Assembly: GCA_024231375.1 (NCBI GenBank)
Contig: JAAEQP010000250.1
Coordinates: forward strand, 1-26,160
Origin: a bacterium
GTDB taxonomy: Bacteria > Hydrogenedentota > Hydrogenedentia > Hydrogenedentiales > SLHB01
DNA: 26,160 nucleotides
Direction of reading: 5' to 3'
This document shows, piece after piece, positions 14,161 to 21,618 of the stretch (positions within the stretch are counted from its first letter, which is position 1; each line of letters begins with the position of its first letter). The notes under the pieces are model-generated. The model was not told the origin of the DNA. It did no database searches and was given only the letters and a program-made list of their open reading frames with translations. Made by a program: the position numbers and the translations under genes.

Positions 14161-14691
14161 ATCGCCAAGCCAGATCAACGGGTTCGAATTAACGAACGAA
14201 TCCGCGCCCGCCAAGTGCGGGTGATCGGCGACGATGGTGAACAACTGGGCATTATGAGCCCGCAGGATGCCTTGCGCGATGCCGAAGAGCAGGGCTACGA
14301 CCTGGTTGAAGTGGCGCCCAACGCCACGCCTCCCGTATGCCGGATCATGGACTACGGGAAGTACAAGTACCAACAGAGCAAGCGCGAGAAAGAGTCAAGA
14401 AAACACCAGCACGTGATCACGGTCAAGGAAGTCAAGTACCGTCCGAAGATCGACATCCACGATTTCGATTACAAGACGAATCACGTGCGCCAGTTCTTGC
14501 AGGAAGGCAACAAGGTCAAGATCACCATCATGTTCCGGGGACGGGAGCTTGCCCACCCCGAGTTTGGTCATCAGATCATTCAGCGCGTCGTTGACGGCAC
14601 AAAAGACCTCTGCCAGGAAGAGTACAGCAATGTCTCTCGGCTCAGGTTGGAAGGCCGGAACATGTCGCTGGTGCTTTCGCCCGCGCGCTAG
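14161..14691 (+). CDS. infC: Translation initiation factor IF-3, probable AUC start
   Basis: The protein has 176 residues. VRINERIRARQVRVIGDDGE, VEVAPNATPPVCRIMDYGKY and the C-terminal KVKITIMFRGREL are diagnostic for IF-3, which binds the 30S subunit and proofreads start-codon and initiator tRNA pairing. The start chosen is ATC at 14161: a near-perfect AAAGGAGGTG (14147-14156) puts GGAGG 7 bases before it, and the resulting length matches the family. The in-frame ATG at 14110 would add 17 residues, lacks a ribosome binding site, and would place the Shine-Dalgarno inside the gene. Rare AUU or AUC starts are known in infC of other bacteria and let IF-3 repress itself. It heads the infC-rpmI-rplT operon behind a structured leader. 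Confidence 0.95.
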   Translation: MAKPDQRVRINERIRARQVRVIGDDGEQLGIMSPQDALRDAEEQGYDLVEVAPNATPPVCRIMDYGKYKYQQSKREKESRKHQHVITVKEVKYRPKIDIHDFDYKTNHVRQFLQEGNKVKITIMFRGRELAHPEFGHQIIQRVVDGTKDLCQEEYSNVSRLRLEGRNMSLVLSPAR

Positions 14692-14720
14692 CGTGGACTA
14701 GTTTATCGTTTGAGACCGCG

Positions 14721-14775
14721 CCGCCATGGAGCTGGGGTGATTGCCCCCTTGCGCCACTGGAGCCGACCATGGCGG
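14721..14775 (+). promoter_or_regulatory. Structured infC-rpmI intergenic RNA, candidate L20 or processing site
   Basis: CCGCCATGG (14721-14729) and CCATGGCGG (14767-14775) are a perfect 9-bp inverted repeat enclosing a GGGG/CCCC hairpin (14734-14747). It occupies the 156-base infC-rpmI spacer and ends about 60 bases before the rpmI ribosome binding site. Translational control of rpmI-rplT by L20 through RNA in this spacer is known in enterobacteria; its use here is inference. Confidence 0.5.
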
Positions 14776-14847
14776 ATGCTGAGAGAATGACAGCCGGTGG
14801 ATGCCGCACGCTGGGCGTCCCGTGCCGGGAGCAACGGAGGGTGTACC

Positions 14848-15045
14848 ATGCCGAAGATTAAGACGAACAAGTCCGCTTCCAAGCGGTTCAAGAAATCGAA
14901 GACCGGCAAAATCAAGCGCCACAGCGCATACGCGCGGCACTTGATGACCAGCAAGTCCCCCAAGCGCAAGCGCAGGTTGCGCAAGGCGACGGGAGTCAGC
15001 GAGGCGGACGCGAAGCGGATCGCGCGGCTGTTGCCCTATAGCTAG
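14848..15045 (+). CDS. rpmI: 50S ribosomal protein bL35
   Basis: The protein has 65 residues and is highly basic. [20 protein letters not shown] at the N-terminus and [10 protein letters not shown] towards the end are typical of bL35. Start 14848 is set by GGAGG at 14836-14840, 7 bases upstream; a longer frame from 14797 has no support. It lies between infC and rplT, the usual order. Confidence 0.97.
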   Translation: MPKIKTNKSASKRFKKSKTGKIKRHSAYARHLMTSKSPKRKRRLRKATGVSEADAKRIARLLPYS

Positions 15046-15100
15046 AACCGGCCAGAACCCGTCCGGGTGGACGGTGTAGATACACGAAGGGAGCTTCATA

Positions 15101-15466
15101 ATGCCACGATCAACAAACGCACCGGCTTCGCGAGAACGCCGGAAAAAATACCTCAAGCGTGCGGCAGGCTACCGTGGTAGCCGACATCGCCTTCTCAAGA
15201 CCGCGCGCCAGGCCGTCGAACAAGCGGGCGTGTACGCGTATCGCGACCGCAAAGTGCGCAAACGCGACTTCCGCAAACTGTGGATCGCACGCATCAACGC
15301 CGCCACTCGCGCGTCGGGCCTGAACTACAGCCGCTTCATCCGCGGTCTGAAACTTGCCAACATCGACCTCAACCGCAAGGTTCTGGCCGACATGGCGGTG
15401 ACGGACGAGGCCGGATTCACCAAGTTGGTGGAGCTTGCCAAGGCGCAGCTAGAGGCCGCGGCATAG
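15101..15466 (+). CDS. rplT: 50S ribosomal protein bL20
   Basis: The protein has 121 residues. The N-terminal basic extension ([19 protein letters not shown]) and the globular RNA-binding part ([20 protein letters not shown]) are diagnostic for bL20, an early assembly protein of the large subunit and, in several bacteria, the autorepressor of this operon. AAGGGAG lies upstream of the ATG. The hisA gene begins only 2 bases after its stop codon. Confidence 0.97.
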   Translation: MPRSTNAPASRERRKKYLKRAAGYRGSRHRLLKTARQAVEQAGVYAYRDRKVRKRDFRKLWIARINAATRASGLNYSRFIRGLKLANIDLNRKVLADMAVTDEAGFTKLVELAKAQLEAAA

Positions 15467-15468
15467 CA

Positions 15469-16197
15469 ATGCGCATTGTGCCCGCTGTCGATATTCGCGG
15501 GGGCCTCTGCGTCAACCTGGTCCAGGGAGACTACGGCCAGGAAACCGTGTTTTCAGAAGACCCCGCTGCCCAGGCGGTGCAATGGCACTCCCTGGGTGGC
15601 GAGGTAGTTCATCTCGTCGATCTCGACGGCGCCAAAGAAGGCCGTGTGTGCGCTGAGCCCCAATTGCGCGCCATCGCCCAGGCGGGGGTGCCCTACGAAA
15701 TTGGCGGCGGCATACGCTCCATGGCGTCGCTGGACACCATCTTCGACTGTGGCGCGGCCCGCGCTATCCTTGGCACGGCCGCTCTGCGCGACCCCGGCTT
15801 CCTGCGCGAGGCCGTCGCCGCGTTCCCTGGCAAGATCGTGGTCGGCATCGACGCCAACGACGGCAAGGTCGCCGTGCGAGGCTGGCTTGACGTCACTGAG
15901 AAGAACGCCGTCGCCTTCGCGCGTGAAGTGTGCGAGGCCGGCGCAGTCCGAATCGTCTACACCGACATCCTCAGCGACGGCATGATGGGCGGTCCCAATC
16001 TTGACGCCACCCGCGCCGTTGCCGAAGCCGTCGATATCCCCGTCACCGCTTCGGGCGGCATGTCGTCCCTCGACGACGTGCGCGCCGTGGCCCAACTCGA
16101 ACCCGCCGGTGTCGACGAAGTCATCATCGGACGCGCCCTCTATCTCGGCGTATTCACGCTCCCGGAAGCCATCGCAGTCGTCCGGGAGTCGCCATGA
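15469..16197 (+). CDS. hisA: Phosphoribosylformimino-5-aminoimidazole carboxamide ribotide isomerase (HisA)
   Basis: The protein has 242 residues, a (beta/alpha)8 barrel that isomerises ProFAR to PRFAR in histidine synthesis. MRIVPAVDIRGGLCVNLVQG carries catalytic Asp8, and VVGIDANDG carries the second catalytic Asp128. Phosphate-binding loops appear as YEIGGGIRS and TASGGMSS. HLVDLDGAKEG is typical of HisA and not HisF. The start is two bases after the rplT stop, with a weak ribosome binding site, so it is likely translated by coupling. It sits outside any histidine operon, between ribosomal and housekeeping genes. Its end overlaps tyrA by four bases (ATGA). Confidence 0.95.
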   Translation: MRIVPAVDIRGGLCVNLVQGDYGQETVFSEDPAAQAVQWHSLGGEVVHLVDLDGAKEGRVCAEPQLRAIAQAGVPYEIGGGIRSMASLDTIFDCGAARAILGTAALRDPGFLREAVAAFPGKIVVGIDANDGKVAVRGWLDVTEKNAVAFAREVCEAGAVRIVYTDILSDGMMGGPNLDATRAVAEAVDIPVTASGGMSSLDDVRAVAQLEPAGVDEVIIGRALYLGVFTLPEAIAVVRESP

Positions 16198-17054
16198 GTC
16201 CCCGGTACGACATCGTCACCATCATCGGCGCCGGCTTGCTGGGCGCGTCGCTGGGGCTGGCGCTCAAGGCCCGGAACGCCGTGGGCATCGTCCGCGCGGT
16301 TGGACACCGTCAATCCACACTCAATACGGCCAAAACCCGTGGCGCGGTCGACGAAACCTACTTGGACCCGGCCGAAGCCTGTACCGGTGCGGACTTGGTC
16401 GTGATCTGTGCGCCAGCCGCCCCCATACCGGGCATCATGGACCAAATCCGTCCCGTCTGTTCGCCCAACGCCACCGTGACCGACGTGGCCAGCACCAAAG
16501 GGACCATCTGCGCCCACGCCCGTGATACATGGCCCAAACCGCTCCGGTTCGTCGGCAGCCATCCCATGGCCGGTTCCGAGAAGTTTGGACCCGAACACGC
16601 GGACGCCTCGTTGTACGAGGATTCTTTCACCATCATGGAACCCCGAAGAGACTGCCATGCTCCCGACGCGTGGGATACCGTCTCTGAGCTTTGGCGCAGC
16701 GTGGGGTCTTCCGTCATCGAGATCGAACCGGAACTGCACGACGCCCTTGTGGCACGCACGAGCCACCTGCCCCATGTCGCCGCGGCCTGTCTGGCCGAAG
16801 TGGCCGCGTCTCAGGGCGATATCCGGCCTGTAGTGGGCAACGGCTTCCGCGATGTCACCCGCATCGCCGCGGGCCGAACCGAGGTGTGGCGCGACATCTG
16901 CCTGACCAATCCGGAAGCCATCGTCGGAGGATTGGACGAGTTCATCGAACGGCTGCAAGCCGTTCGCGACGCGATACACCGGCAGGATGCGGAGGCTCTG
17001 AGCGAGTTCTTCGAATCCGCGCAACACGCGCGGCGAAAGGCGGTCGAGGAATGA
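16194..17054 (+). CDS. tyrA: Prephenate/arogenate dehydrogenase
   Basis: The protein has 286 residues. An N-terminal Rossmann fold has IIGAGLLGASLGLAL (residues 10-24) for NAD(P). SHPMAGSE (122-129) contains the catalytic histidine that activates the substrate hydroxyl. FRDVTRIAAG further on is the conserved helical dimerisation segment. It catalyses oxidative decarboxylation in tyrosine synthesis. No chorismate mutase or ACT domain is fused, so it is a minimal type; prephenate or arogenate preference cannot be read. It overlaps hisA and tmk by ATGA at each end, showing tight coupling. Confidence 0.93.
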   Translation: MSPRYDIVTIIGAGLLGASLGLALKARNAVGIVRAVGHRQSTLNTAKTRGAVDETYLDPAEACTGADLVVICAPAAPIPGIMDQIRPVCSPNATVTDVASTKGTICAHARDTWPKPLRFVGSHPMAGSEKFGPEHADASLYEDSFTIMEPRRDCHAPDAWDTVSELWRSVGSSVIEIEPELHDALVARTSHLPHVAAACLAEVAASQGDIRPVVGNGFRDVTRIAAGRTEVWRDICLTNPEAIVGGLDEFIERLQAVRDAIHRQDAEALSEFFESAQHARRKAVEE

Positions 17055-17677
17055 AAGGGCTCTTCATCACCATCGAAGGCGTGGAAGGCAGCGGTAAGTC
17101 CACCCAGATCATCCGGCTCAAGCACGACCTCGAGTCCGAAGGGCACACCGTCGATGTCACGCGGGAACCCGGCGGCACCGGCATCAGCGAATCCATCCGC
17201 AGACTCCTCCTCGATCCCGCGTTGACTGGGATCAGTCCTGTCGCCGAACTTCTGCTCTATCAGGCCGCCCGTGCCCAGCATGTGGACGAACGCATCCGGC
17301 CCGCCCTTGAGGCAGGGCATGTGGTCATCTGCGACCGATTCGCCGATTCGACGACTGCGTACCAAGGCGCCGGCCGCGATCTGAAAATGGACATGATCCT
17401 CGAACTGCACCACCTCGCCACCCGCGGCGTGTGGCCGGACCTCACCATTGTCCTCGACCTTCCCGTCGAGAAGGGTCTCAGCCGGGCCGCGCAAGTGCAT
17501 GAACCCGACCGGCTGGAAAACGAGCCCATCGACTTCCATCAGCGGGTACGCGAAGAGTTTCTGCGTCTCGCCGATCGTGAGCCCGATCGCGTCAAGATCG
17601 TGGACGCCGCCCTGCCGGTCAACGAAGTGAGCCGTTCCATCTGGGGCCATGTGGAGGGGATTCTACAGACGCCATGA
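17051..17677 (+). CDS. tmk: Thymidylate kinase
   Basis: The protein has 208 residues. The P-loop is GVEGSGKS (10-17), the substrate motif is ICDRFADST, and the lid region is RAAQVHEPDRLE. It converts dTMP to dTDP. The ATG at 17051 overlaps the tyrA stop in ATGA; longer frames are overlap artefacts. The neighbours holB, ricT and tatD make the conserved tmk-holB-ricT-tatD cluster of many bacteria. It overlaps holB by ATGA too. Confidence 0.95.
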   Translation: MKGLFITIEGVEGSGKSTQIIRLKHDLESEGHTVDVTREPGGTGISESIRRLLLDPALTGISPVAELLLYQAARAQHVDERIRPALEAGHVVICDRFADSTTAYQGAGRDLKMDMILELHHLATRGVWPDLTIVLDLPVEKGLSRAAQVHEPDRLENEPIDFHQRVREEFLRLADREPDRVKIVDAALPVNEVSRSIWGHVEGILQTP

Positions 17678-18762
17678 GCCTAGCCCGGATCAAGGATCAG
17701 GAAGTGGCCGTGCGGTTGCTGACCAATGTGCTGCAACGCAATCGCATCCCCAACGCCATGCTCTTCTGGGGTCCGCCGGGCGTCGGCAAGTTCACCACCG
17801 CCATGGAAATGGCCAAGGCCGTGAACTGCCGCGAAGAAGCCGCCAACGCCTGCGACGAGTGCCTCCAGTGCAGGAAAGTGGCCAGCGGCAACCATCCGGA
17901 CGTGCGCGTGGTCGTGCCCGCTGCCAAGTCCCGCATGATCATCAAGGAGCACATCGAGGAAGTCAACGAATTGGCCTCGCTACGGCCTTATGAGTCCAAG
18001 TGGCGGGTCTTCATCTTCGAAGACGCCGACCGTATGAACATCCGCGCCCAGAACTACTTCTTGAAAACCCTCGAAGAGCCTCCGGGGCAGAGCCTGTTCA
18101 TCCTGTTGACCCAGTTCCCGCGCACCCTGTTCGCCACGATCCGGTCGCGCTGCCAGATGGTGCGGTTCCGCATGCTGACGGCCGAGACCGTCTCGGCCCT
18201 GCTCCAGGAGCACCGGGACGTGACCCCCGAGGTCGCCCAAGCCGTCGCCGAAGTGGCGGAAGGACAGATGACGCGCGCAATCGATCTCGTCGAAACGGAA
18301 CGGCGCGATGTGATTCTGTCGGTGATCGAACGCCTAGCCGGGGGCGACGATCCCGTGTCGCTCGCTGAGGAGTTCGCGAAGCATTTGGCCGACAAGCGCA
18401 AGCAGATCGAGGCACAAGTCAACGCCGAACTCAAAATCGACCGGCAGGAAGAGGTTTCGCGGGAAGATCTCGAGAAAGTGAAGGAAGAGCGGCTGGCGCA
18501 AATGAACGCCGTCGTCAAACGTGATATACTCGAATACTTGTACCTGATGGAAACGTGGTATCGAGACGAATTGATCTACACCGCGCTCGGCGACTCGAAT
18601 CGCGTATGGAACCGGGACCAGGTGGATCGTCTGGCGAGCCAAGCATCGTCCGATCCGGGATCGAAGATCCTGGCCATTGAACGGGCTCGTACGTACCTGG
18701 ACCGATTCATACCGGAAGACCGGGTGTTTCGCGACTTGTTTTTCACCTTGAGCGCACCGTAG
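17674..18762 (+). CDS. holB: DNA polymerase III delta' subunit
   Basis: The protein has 362 residues of the clamp-loader AAA+ family. The P-loop-like GPPGVGKF (33-40) lacks the usual Thr/Ser directly after Lys, as is common in delta'. Zinc-binding Cys52, Cys60, Cys63 and Cys66 follow. The Walker B-like FEDADRM and the SRC arginine-finger motif (158-160) are present. A charged, probably coiled-coil insertion at about 245-280 (KRKQIEAQVNAELK, EDLEKVKEERL) is not standard. It loads the sliding clamp with the gamma/tau and delta subunits. It is in the conserved tmk-holB-ricT order and is 24 bases from ricT. Confidence 0.92.
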   Translation: MSLARIKDQEVAVRLLTNVLQRNRIPNAMLFWGPPGVGKFTTAMEMAKAVNCREEAANACDECLQCRKVASGNHPDVRVVVPAAKSRMIIKEHIEEVNELASLRPYESKWRVFIFEDADRMNIRAQNYFLKTLEEPPGQSLFILLTQFPRTLFATIRSRCQMVRFRMLTAETVSALLQEHRDVTPEVAQAVAEVAEGQMTRAIDLVETERRDVILSVIERLAGGDDPVSLAEEFAKHLADKRKQIEAQVNAELKIDRQEEVSREDLEKVKEERLAQMNAVVKRDILEYLYLMETWYRDELIYTALGDSNRVWNRDQVDRLASQASSDPGSKILAIERARTYLDRFIPEDRVFRDLFFTLSAP

Positions 18763-18786
18763 CAACCGGCCCGGAGCACTACACGA

Positions 18787-19833
18787 ATGCAGACTGTGCG
18801 AGTTCGACTGCGCAAACCCACGCGCGTGTTCACCTTTCGTTGCGACAACATCACCCTGAAACGGGAAGACTCCTGCATTGTACGCAGCGACCGGGGGCTC
18901 GAATACGGCGTGTGCATCATGCCGCCCGAGACATGCTCCGACGACTTGAAGGACCGCGTGAAGATGTCAGTCGTGCGCAAGGCCACCGAGAGCGACGAAC
19001 ATACCTTCGACGTCATCCAGTCGGAAGAGGCCAAGGCCCGCGAGATCTGCAAGAGCAAGATTTCCGAGCACAAACTGGGCATGAAGCTCGTCGATGTCGA
19101 GTACACCTTCGACAAACACAAGATCGTCTTCTACTTCACCGCCGCCGAGCGGGTCGATTTCCGCCATCTGGTGCGCGACCTTGCCCAGGATCTCAAGACG
19201 CGGATCGAACTGCGCCACATCCAAGTGCGGGACGAGGCGAAAATCGTGGGTGGTCTCGGCGTATGCGGGCGCGAGTTGTGCTGCGCGACGTGGCTCCCCG
19301 AGTTCAAGCCCATCTCAATGAAGATGGCCAAGCGCCAGAACCTCTCGCTCAATCCTTCCAAGATCAGCGGGCAATGCGGACGACTCCTGTGCTGCCTCGA
19401 GTACGAGAACGAGAACTACGAGGACGTGCGGAAACGGAAGCGCACCGAAGCCGCCGAGCAGGCGCGTAAACAGGCTGCCGAGGCCGATCGGACCGGCGGC
19501 CGCGAAGCTGACGCCGCTCAACCCGCCCGGGAACCGCAGGGCACCCCGAGACAGGATGCTCACCCGCAACGCACCGAGGCGCCTGCCCCGCGCGACGCCG
19601 AAACGGCCGGCCCCACCCAAGCGCCCGCCGATTCAGCCACACCAGCCGGATCACAAACCCAAGGCGGGTCGGGTGACGATCAGCAGCCCAAACGGCCGCG
19701 CCGTCGCCGGGGACGCCGCAGAGGCCGCAGACGAAGCGACCAAGGGGCGCCGGGTTCCTCCGGGTCGCAGGGCTCAAGCGGATCGTCCGGCTCCAGTGGC
19801 ACAGCCGGGCCCAGCGGCGGGGGCAGTCAGTAG
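18787..19833 (+). CDS. ricT: PSP1-domain protein RicT (YaaT) with long disordered tail
   Basis: The protein has 348 residues. The first 220 form the PSP1/RicT domain with GGLGVCGRELCCATWL (Cys160, 165, 166) and SGQCGRLLCCLEYE (Cys197, 202, 203), the cysteines that bind an Fe-S cluster in RicT proteins. In Bacillus the RicAFT complex affects RNase Y specificity and development. The remaining 125 residues are low-complexity: Ala/Glu/Pro-rich, then a strongly basic block (RPRRRRGRRRGRRR), then Ser-Gly repeats (SSGSSGSSG). The basic block suggests RNA binding. The gene follows holB and precedes tatD by 7 bases, the classical order. Confidence 0.92.
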   Translation: MQTVRVRLRKPTRVFTFRCDNITLKREDSCIVRSDRGLEYGVCIMPPETCSDDLKDRVKMSVVRKATESDEHTFDVIQSEEAKAREICKSKISEHKLGMKLVDVEYTFDKHKIVFYFTAAERVDFRHLVRDLAQDLKTRIELRHIQVRDEAKIVGGLGVCGRELCCATWLPEFKPISMKMAKRQNLSLNPSKISGQCGRLLCCLEYENENYEDVRKRKRTEAAEQARKQAAEADRTGGREADAAQPAREPQGTPRQDAHPQRTEAPAPRDAETAGPTQAPADSATPAGSQTQGGSGDDQQPKRPRRRRGRRRGRRRSDQGAPGSSGSQGSSGSSGSSGTAGPSGGGSQ

Positions 19834-19840
19834 TTCATTC

Positions 19841-20608
19841 ATGCGTCTCGTTGACACACACTGTCATCTCCAGGATCCCAAGTTCGACGACGATCGCGAC
19901 GCGCTCCTGGCCAACACGCTCCACCATCTGGCCTGGATCGTAGTGGTCGGCGACACACTCGCTTCGAGCCGCCAAGCCGTCGAACTCGCTTCGGACCGCG
20001 TGTTCGCCACGGTCGGTGTCCATCCGCACAACGCCGCCGAATTCGGATCGGCCACGCCGGATGCGCTACGGGATCTCGCCGCCGCGCCGCACGTGGTCGC
20101 GTTGGGCGAGATCGGGCTCGACTACTACTACGACTTCTCGCCCCGCGACACCCAACGCCGTGCCTTCGTCGAACAACTCATCCTCGCCCGCGATCTGGGT
20201 CTGCCGGTTGTCATCCATTGCCGGGACGCCCAAGACGACCTCGCGGCTGTCCTTGACGGATTCGACGGACCGTTGCCCCGCGGCGTGATGCACTGTTTCG
20301 CGGGTGGCCCGGACTTCGCCCAGCGCTGCCTCGACTGGGGATTCCACATCTCCTTTGCCGGCAACGTCACCTTCAAGAAGGCCCAGGAACTGCGCGACGC
20401 CGCCCTGGCCGTGCCCATGAACCGGCTTCTTGTTGAAACCGATAGCCCCTACCTCGCGCCCGTTCCCAAGCGCGGCAAACGATGCGAACCCTGCTTCGTG
20501 CGCCACACCGCTGAGTTGGTCGCCGATCTCAAGAACGTGCCTTTCGACGAGTTCGCCGACCAGACCACGCGCAACGCCGAACGTCTTTTCGGCGTGACGT
20601 CACGGTAG
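19841..20608 (+). CDS. tatD: TatD-family metal-dependent deoxyribonuclease
   Basis: The protein has 255 residues of an amidohydrolase-type barrel. Metal ligands are visible: His7 and His9 in DTHCHL, Glu90 in GEIGLDYYY, His126 in VIHCRD, His151 in MHCFAGG, and Asp201 in ETDSPYL. The family has 3'-5' DNase activity and is linked to DNA repair. The start at 19841 gives the normal N-terminus MRLVDTHCH and lies 7 bases after the ricT stop; the longer frame extends inside ricT and is rejected. No terminator is seen after it. Confidence 0.94.
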   Translation: MRLVDTHCHLQDPKFDDDRDALLANTLHHLAWIVVVGDTLASSRQAVELASDRVFATVGVHPHNAAEFGSATPDALRDLAAAPHVVALGEIGLDYYYDFSPRDTQRRAFVEQLILARDLGLPVVIHCRDAQDDLAAVLDGFDGPLPRGVMHCFAGGPDFAQRCLDWGFHISFAGNVTFKKAQELRDAALAVPMNRLLVETDSPYLAPVPKRGKRCEPCFVRHTAELVADLKNVPFDEFADQTTRNAERLFGVTSR

Positions 20609-20652
20609 ACCCTTTCTGTCGCCATCCCCTGCAAGACCCATCGCATCCGTCA

Positions 20653-20661
20653 TGCTACAAT
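20653..20661 (+). promoter_or_regulatory. Extended -10 promoter for the AAC(3)-family gene
   Basis: TGCTACAAT is an extended -10 element with five of six matches. Only a weak -35 (CAAGAC or similar near 20632-20638) is present. It lies in the 85-base gap after tatD and would start a transcript about 25 bases before the next gene. Confidence 0.5.
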
Positions 20662-20693
20662 GTCGCATCAAACGGGGGGAAGCGAGACGACCA

Positions 20694-21533
20694 ATGCGAC
20701 TCGATGATGCCTCAGAACAAACCTGGTCCGTCGCGCACCTTGTGCGCCACCTGCGCGACATGGGCGTGTCGCCCGGCGACACACTATTCGTCCACACAGG
20801 CTTGCGCGCCACCGGCATGGGGCAGCACGACGTGCCCAACCTCCTCGACGCATACCGCGAAGCCGTTGGCTCTCAGGGGAATGTCTTCTTTCCTACCCAC
20901 ACCTACTGCAACCGAGGCGGGTCCGCCTACCATGTCAACCATCCCTGCGATTCCGGTATAGGTGCTTGGCCCGAACTGGCTCGGAGAGTGCCGGGCGTCG
21001 TTCGTGGCCATCACCCCACCCATTCCAACGCAGGCATCGGGACGGACGCGGCCGCCATCCTCGCGGGAGAGGAACTGGCTGAAGGGGTCGGCATTGGGTC
21101 GACTCTGGACAAGCTCTACCATCGTGGCGCAACCGTGTTGATGGTTGGGTGCGGCCTCCAAGGCTGCACCGCCTTGCATCTGGCCGAAACCCGTGCGCGC
21201 GTGCCGTACCTCGGCATGTTCCCCGGCGAAGACACCCACGTCACCTTGTCCTATGCCGATCCCGCCGCCGGGCCAGGTGGCCGCACCATCGAACACCGCG
21301 TCCACGAGCGTCCTGGCTGCAGCCACGGGTTTCCCACGCTCGAACCCGCCCTCCGCGCGGCAGGCGCCATCCGCGATGGACGGTTGGCCGAAGCGTCTGT
21401 TGCTGTCTGCGAAATGAAACGGCTGGTCGATGCCGCTGTCGTCCTGCTCAAGGAAGATCCGTTCAGGACGCTCTGCCGCGATCCTGAATGTCGGCGCTGT
21501 CCCTTCGTCCGGGAGCATTTCGGGTTGGACTAG
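20694..21533 (+). CDS. AAC(3)-family N-acetyltransferase
   Basis: The protein has 279 residues. HHPTHSNAGIG (106-116) and CTALHLAETRA (with His162 and Glu165) match the conserved active-site segments of the aminoglycoside 3-N-acetyltransferase (antibiotic NAT/YokD) family, which uses acetyl-CoA. Many chromosomal members have substrates other than antibiotics, so resistance should not be assumed. The C-terminus carries a compact cysteine cluster, LCRDPECRRCPF, that I do not know from the family and which could bind a metal. Start 20694 is chosen because a G-rich stretch (20674-20680) lies upstream; an earlier ATG at 20652 falls inside the promoter. Confidence 0.85.
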   Translation: MRLDDASEQTWSVAHLVRHLRDMGVSPGDTLFVHTGLRATGMGQHDVPNLLDAYREAVGSQGNVFFPTHTYCNRGGSAYHVNHPCDSGIGAWPELARRVPGVVRGHHPTHSNAGIGTDAAAILAGEELAEGVGIGSTLDKLYHRGATVLMVGCGLQGCTALHLAETRARVPYLGMFPGEDTHVTLSYADPAAGPGGRTIEHRVHERPGCSHGFPTLEPALRAAGAIRDGRLAEASVAVCEMKRLVDAAVVLLKEDPFRTLCRDPECRRCPFVREHFGLD

Positions 21534-21556
21534 GGATCCAACTCAGGCCACTTCGT

Positions 21557-21586
21557 TTGATCCCTCGGCGGCCCCCTCCCTATAAT
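21557..21586 (+). promoter_or_regulatory. Sigma-70 promoter for the symporter gene
   Basis: A perfect -10 box TATAAT (21581-21586) is preceded by TTGATC (21557-21562) with an 18-base spacer. It lies in the gap between the acetyltransferase and the symporter and probably drives the symporter-esterase pair. Confidence 0.75.
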
Positions 21587-21618
21587 CCTGCCGGGCCTGT
21601 CATCAAGGGGATTGATCC

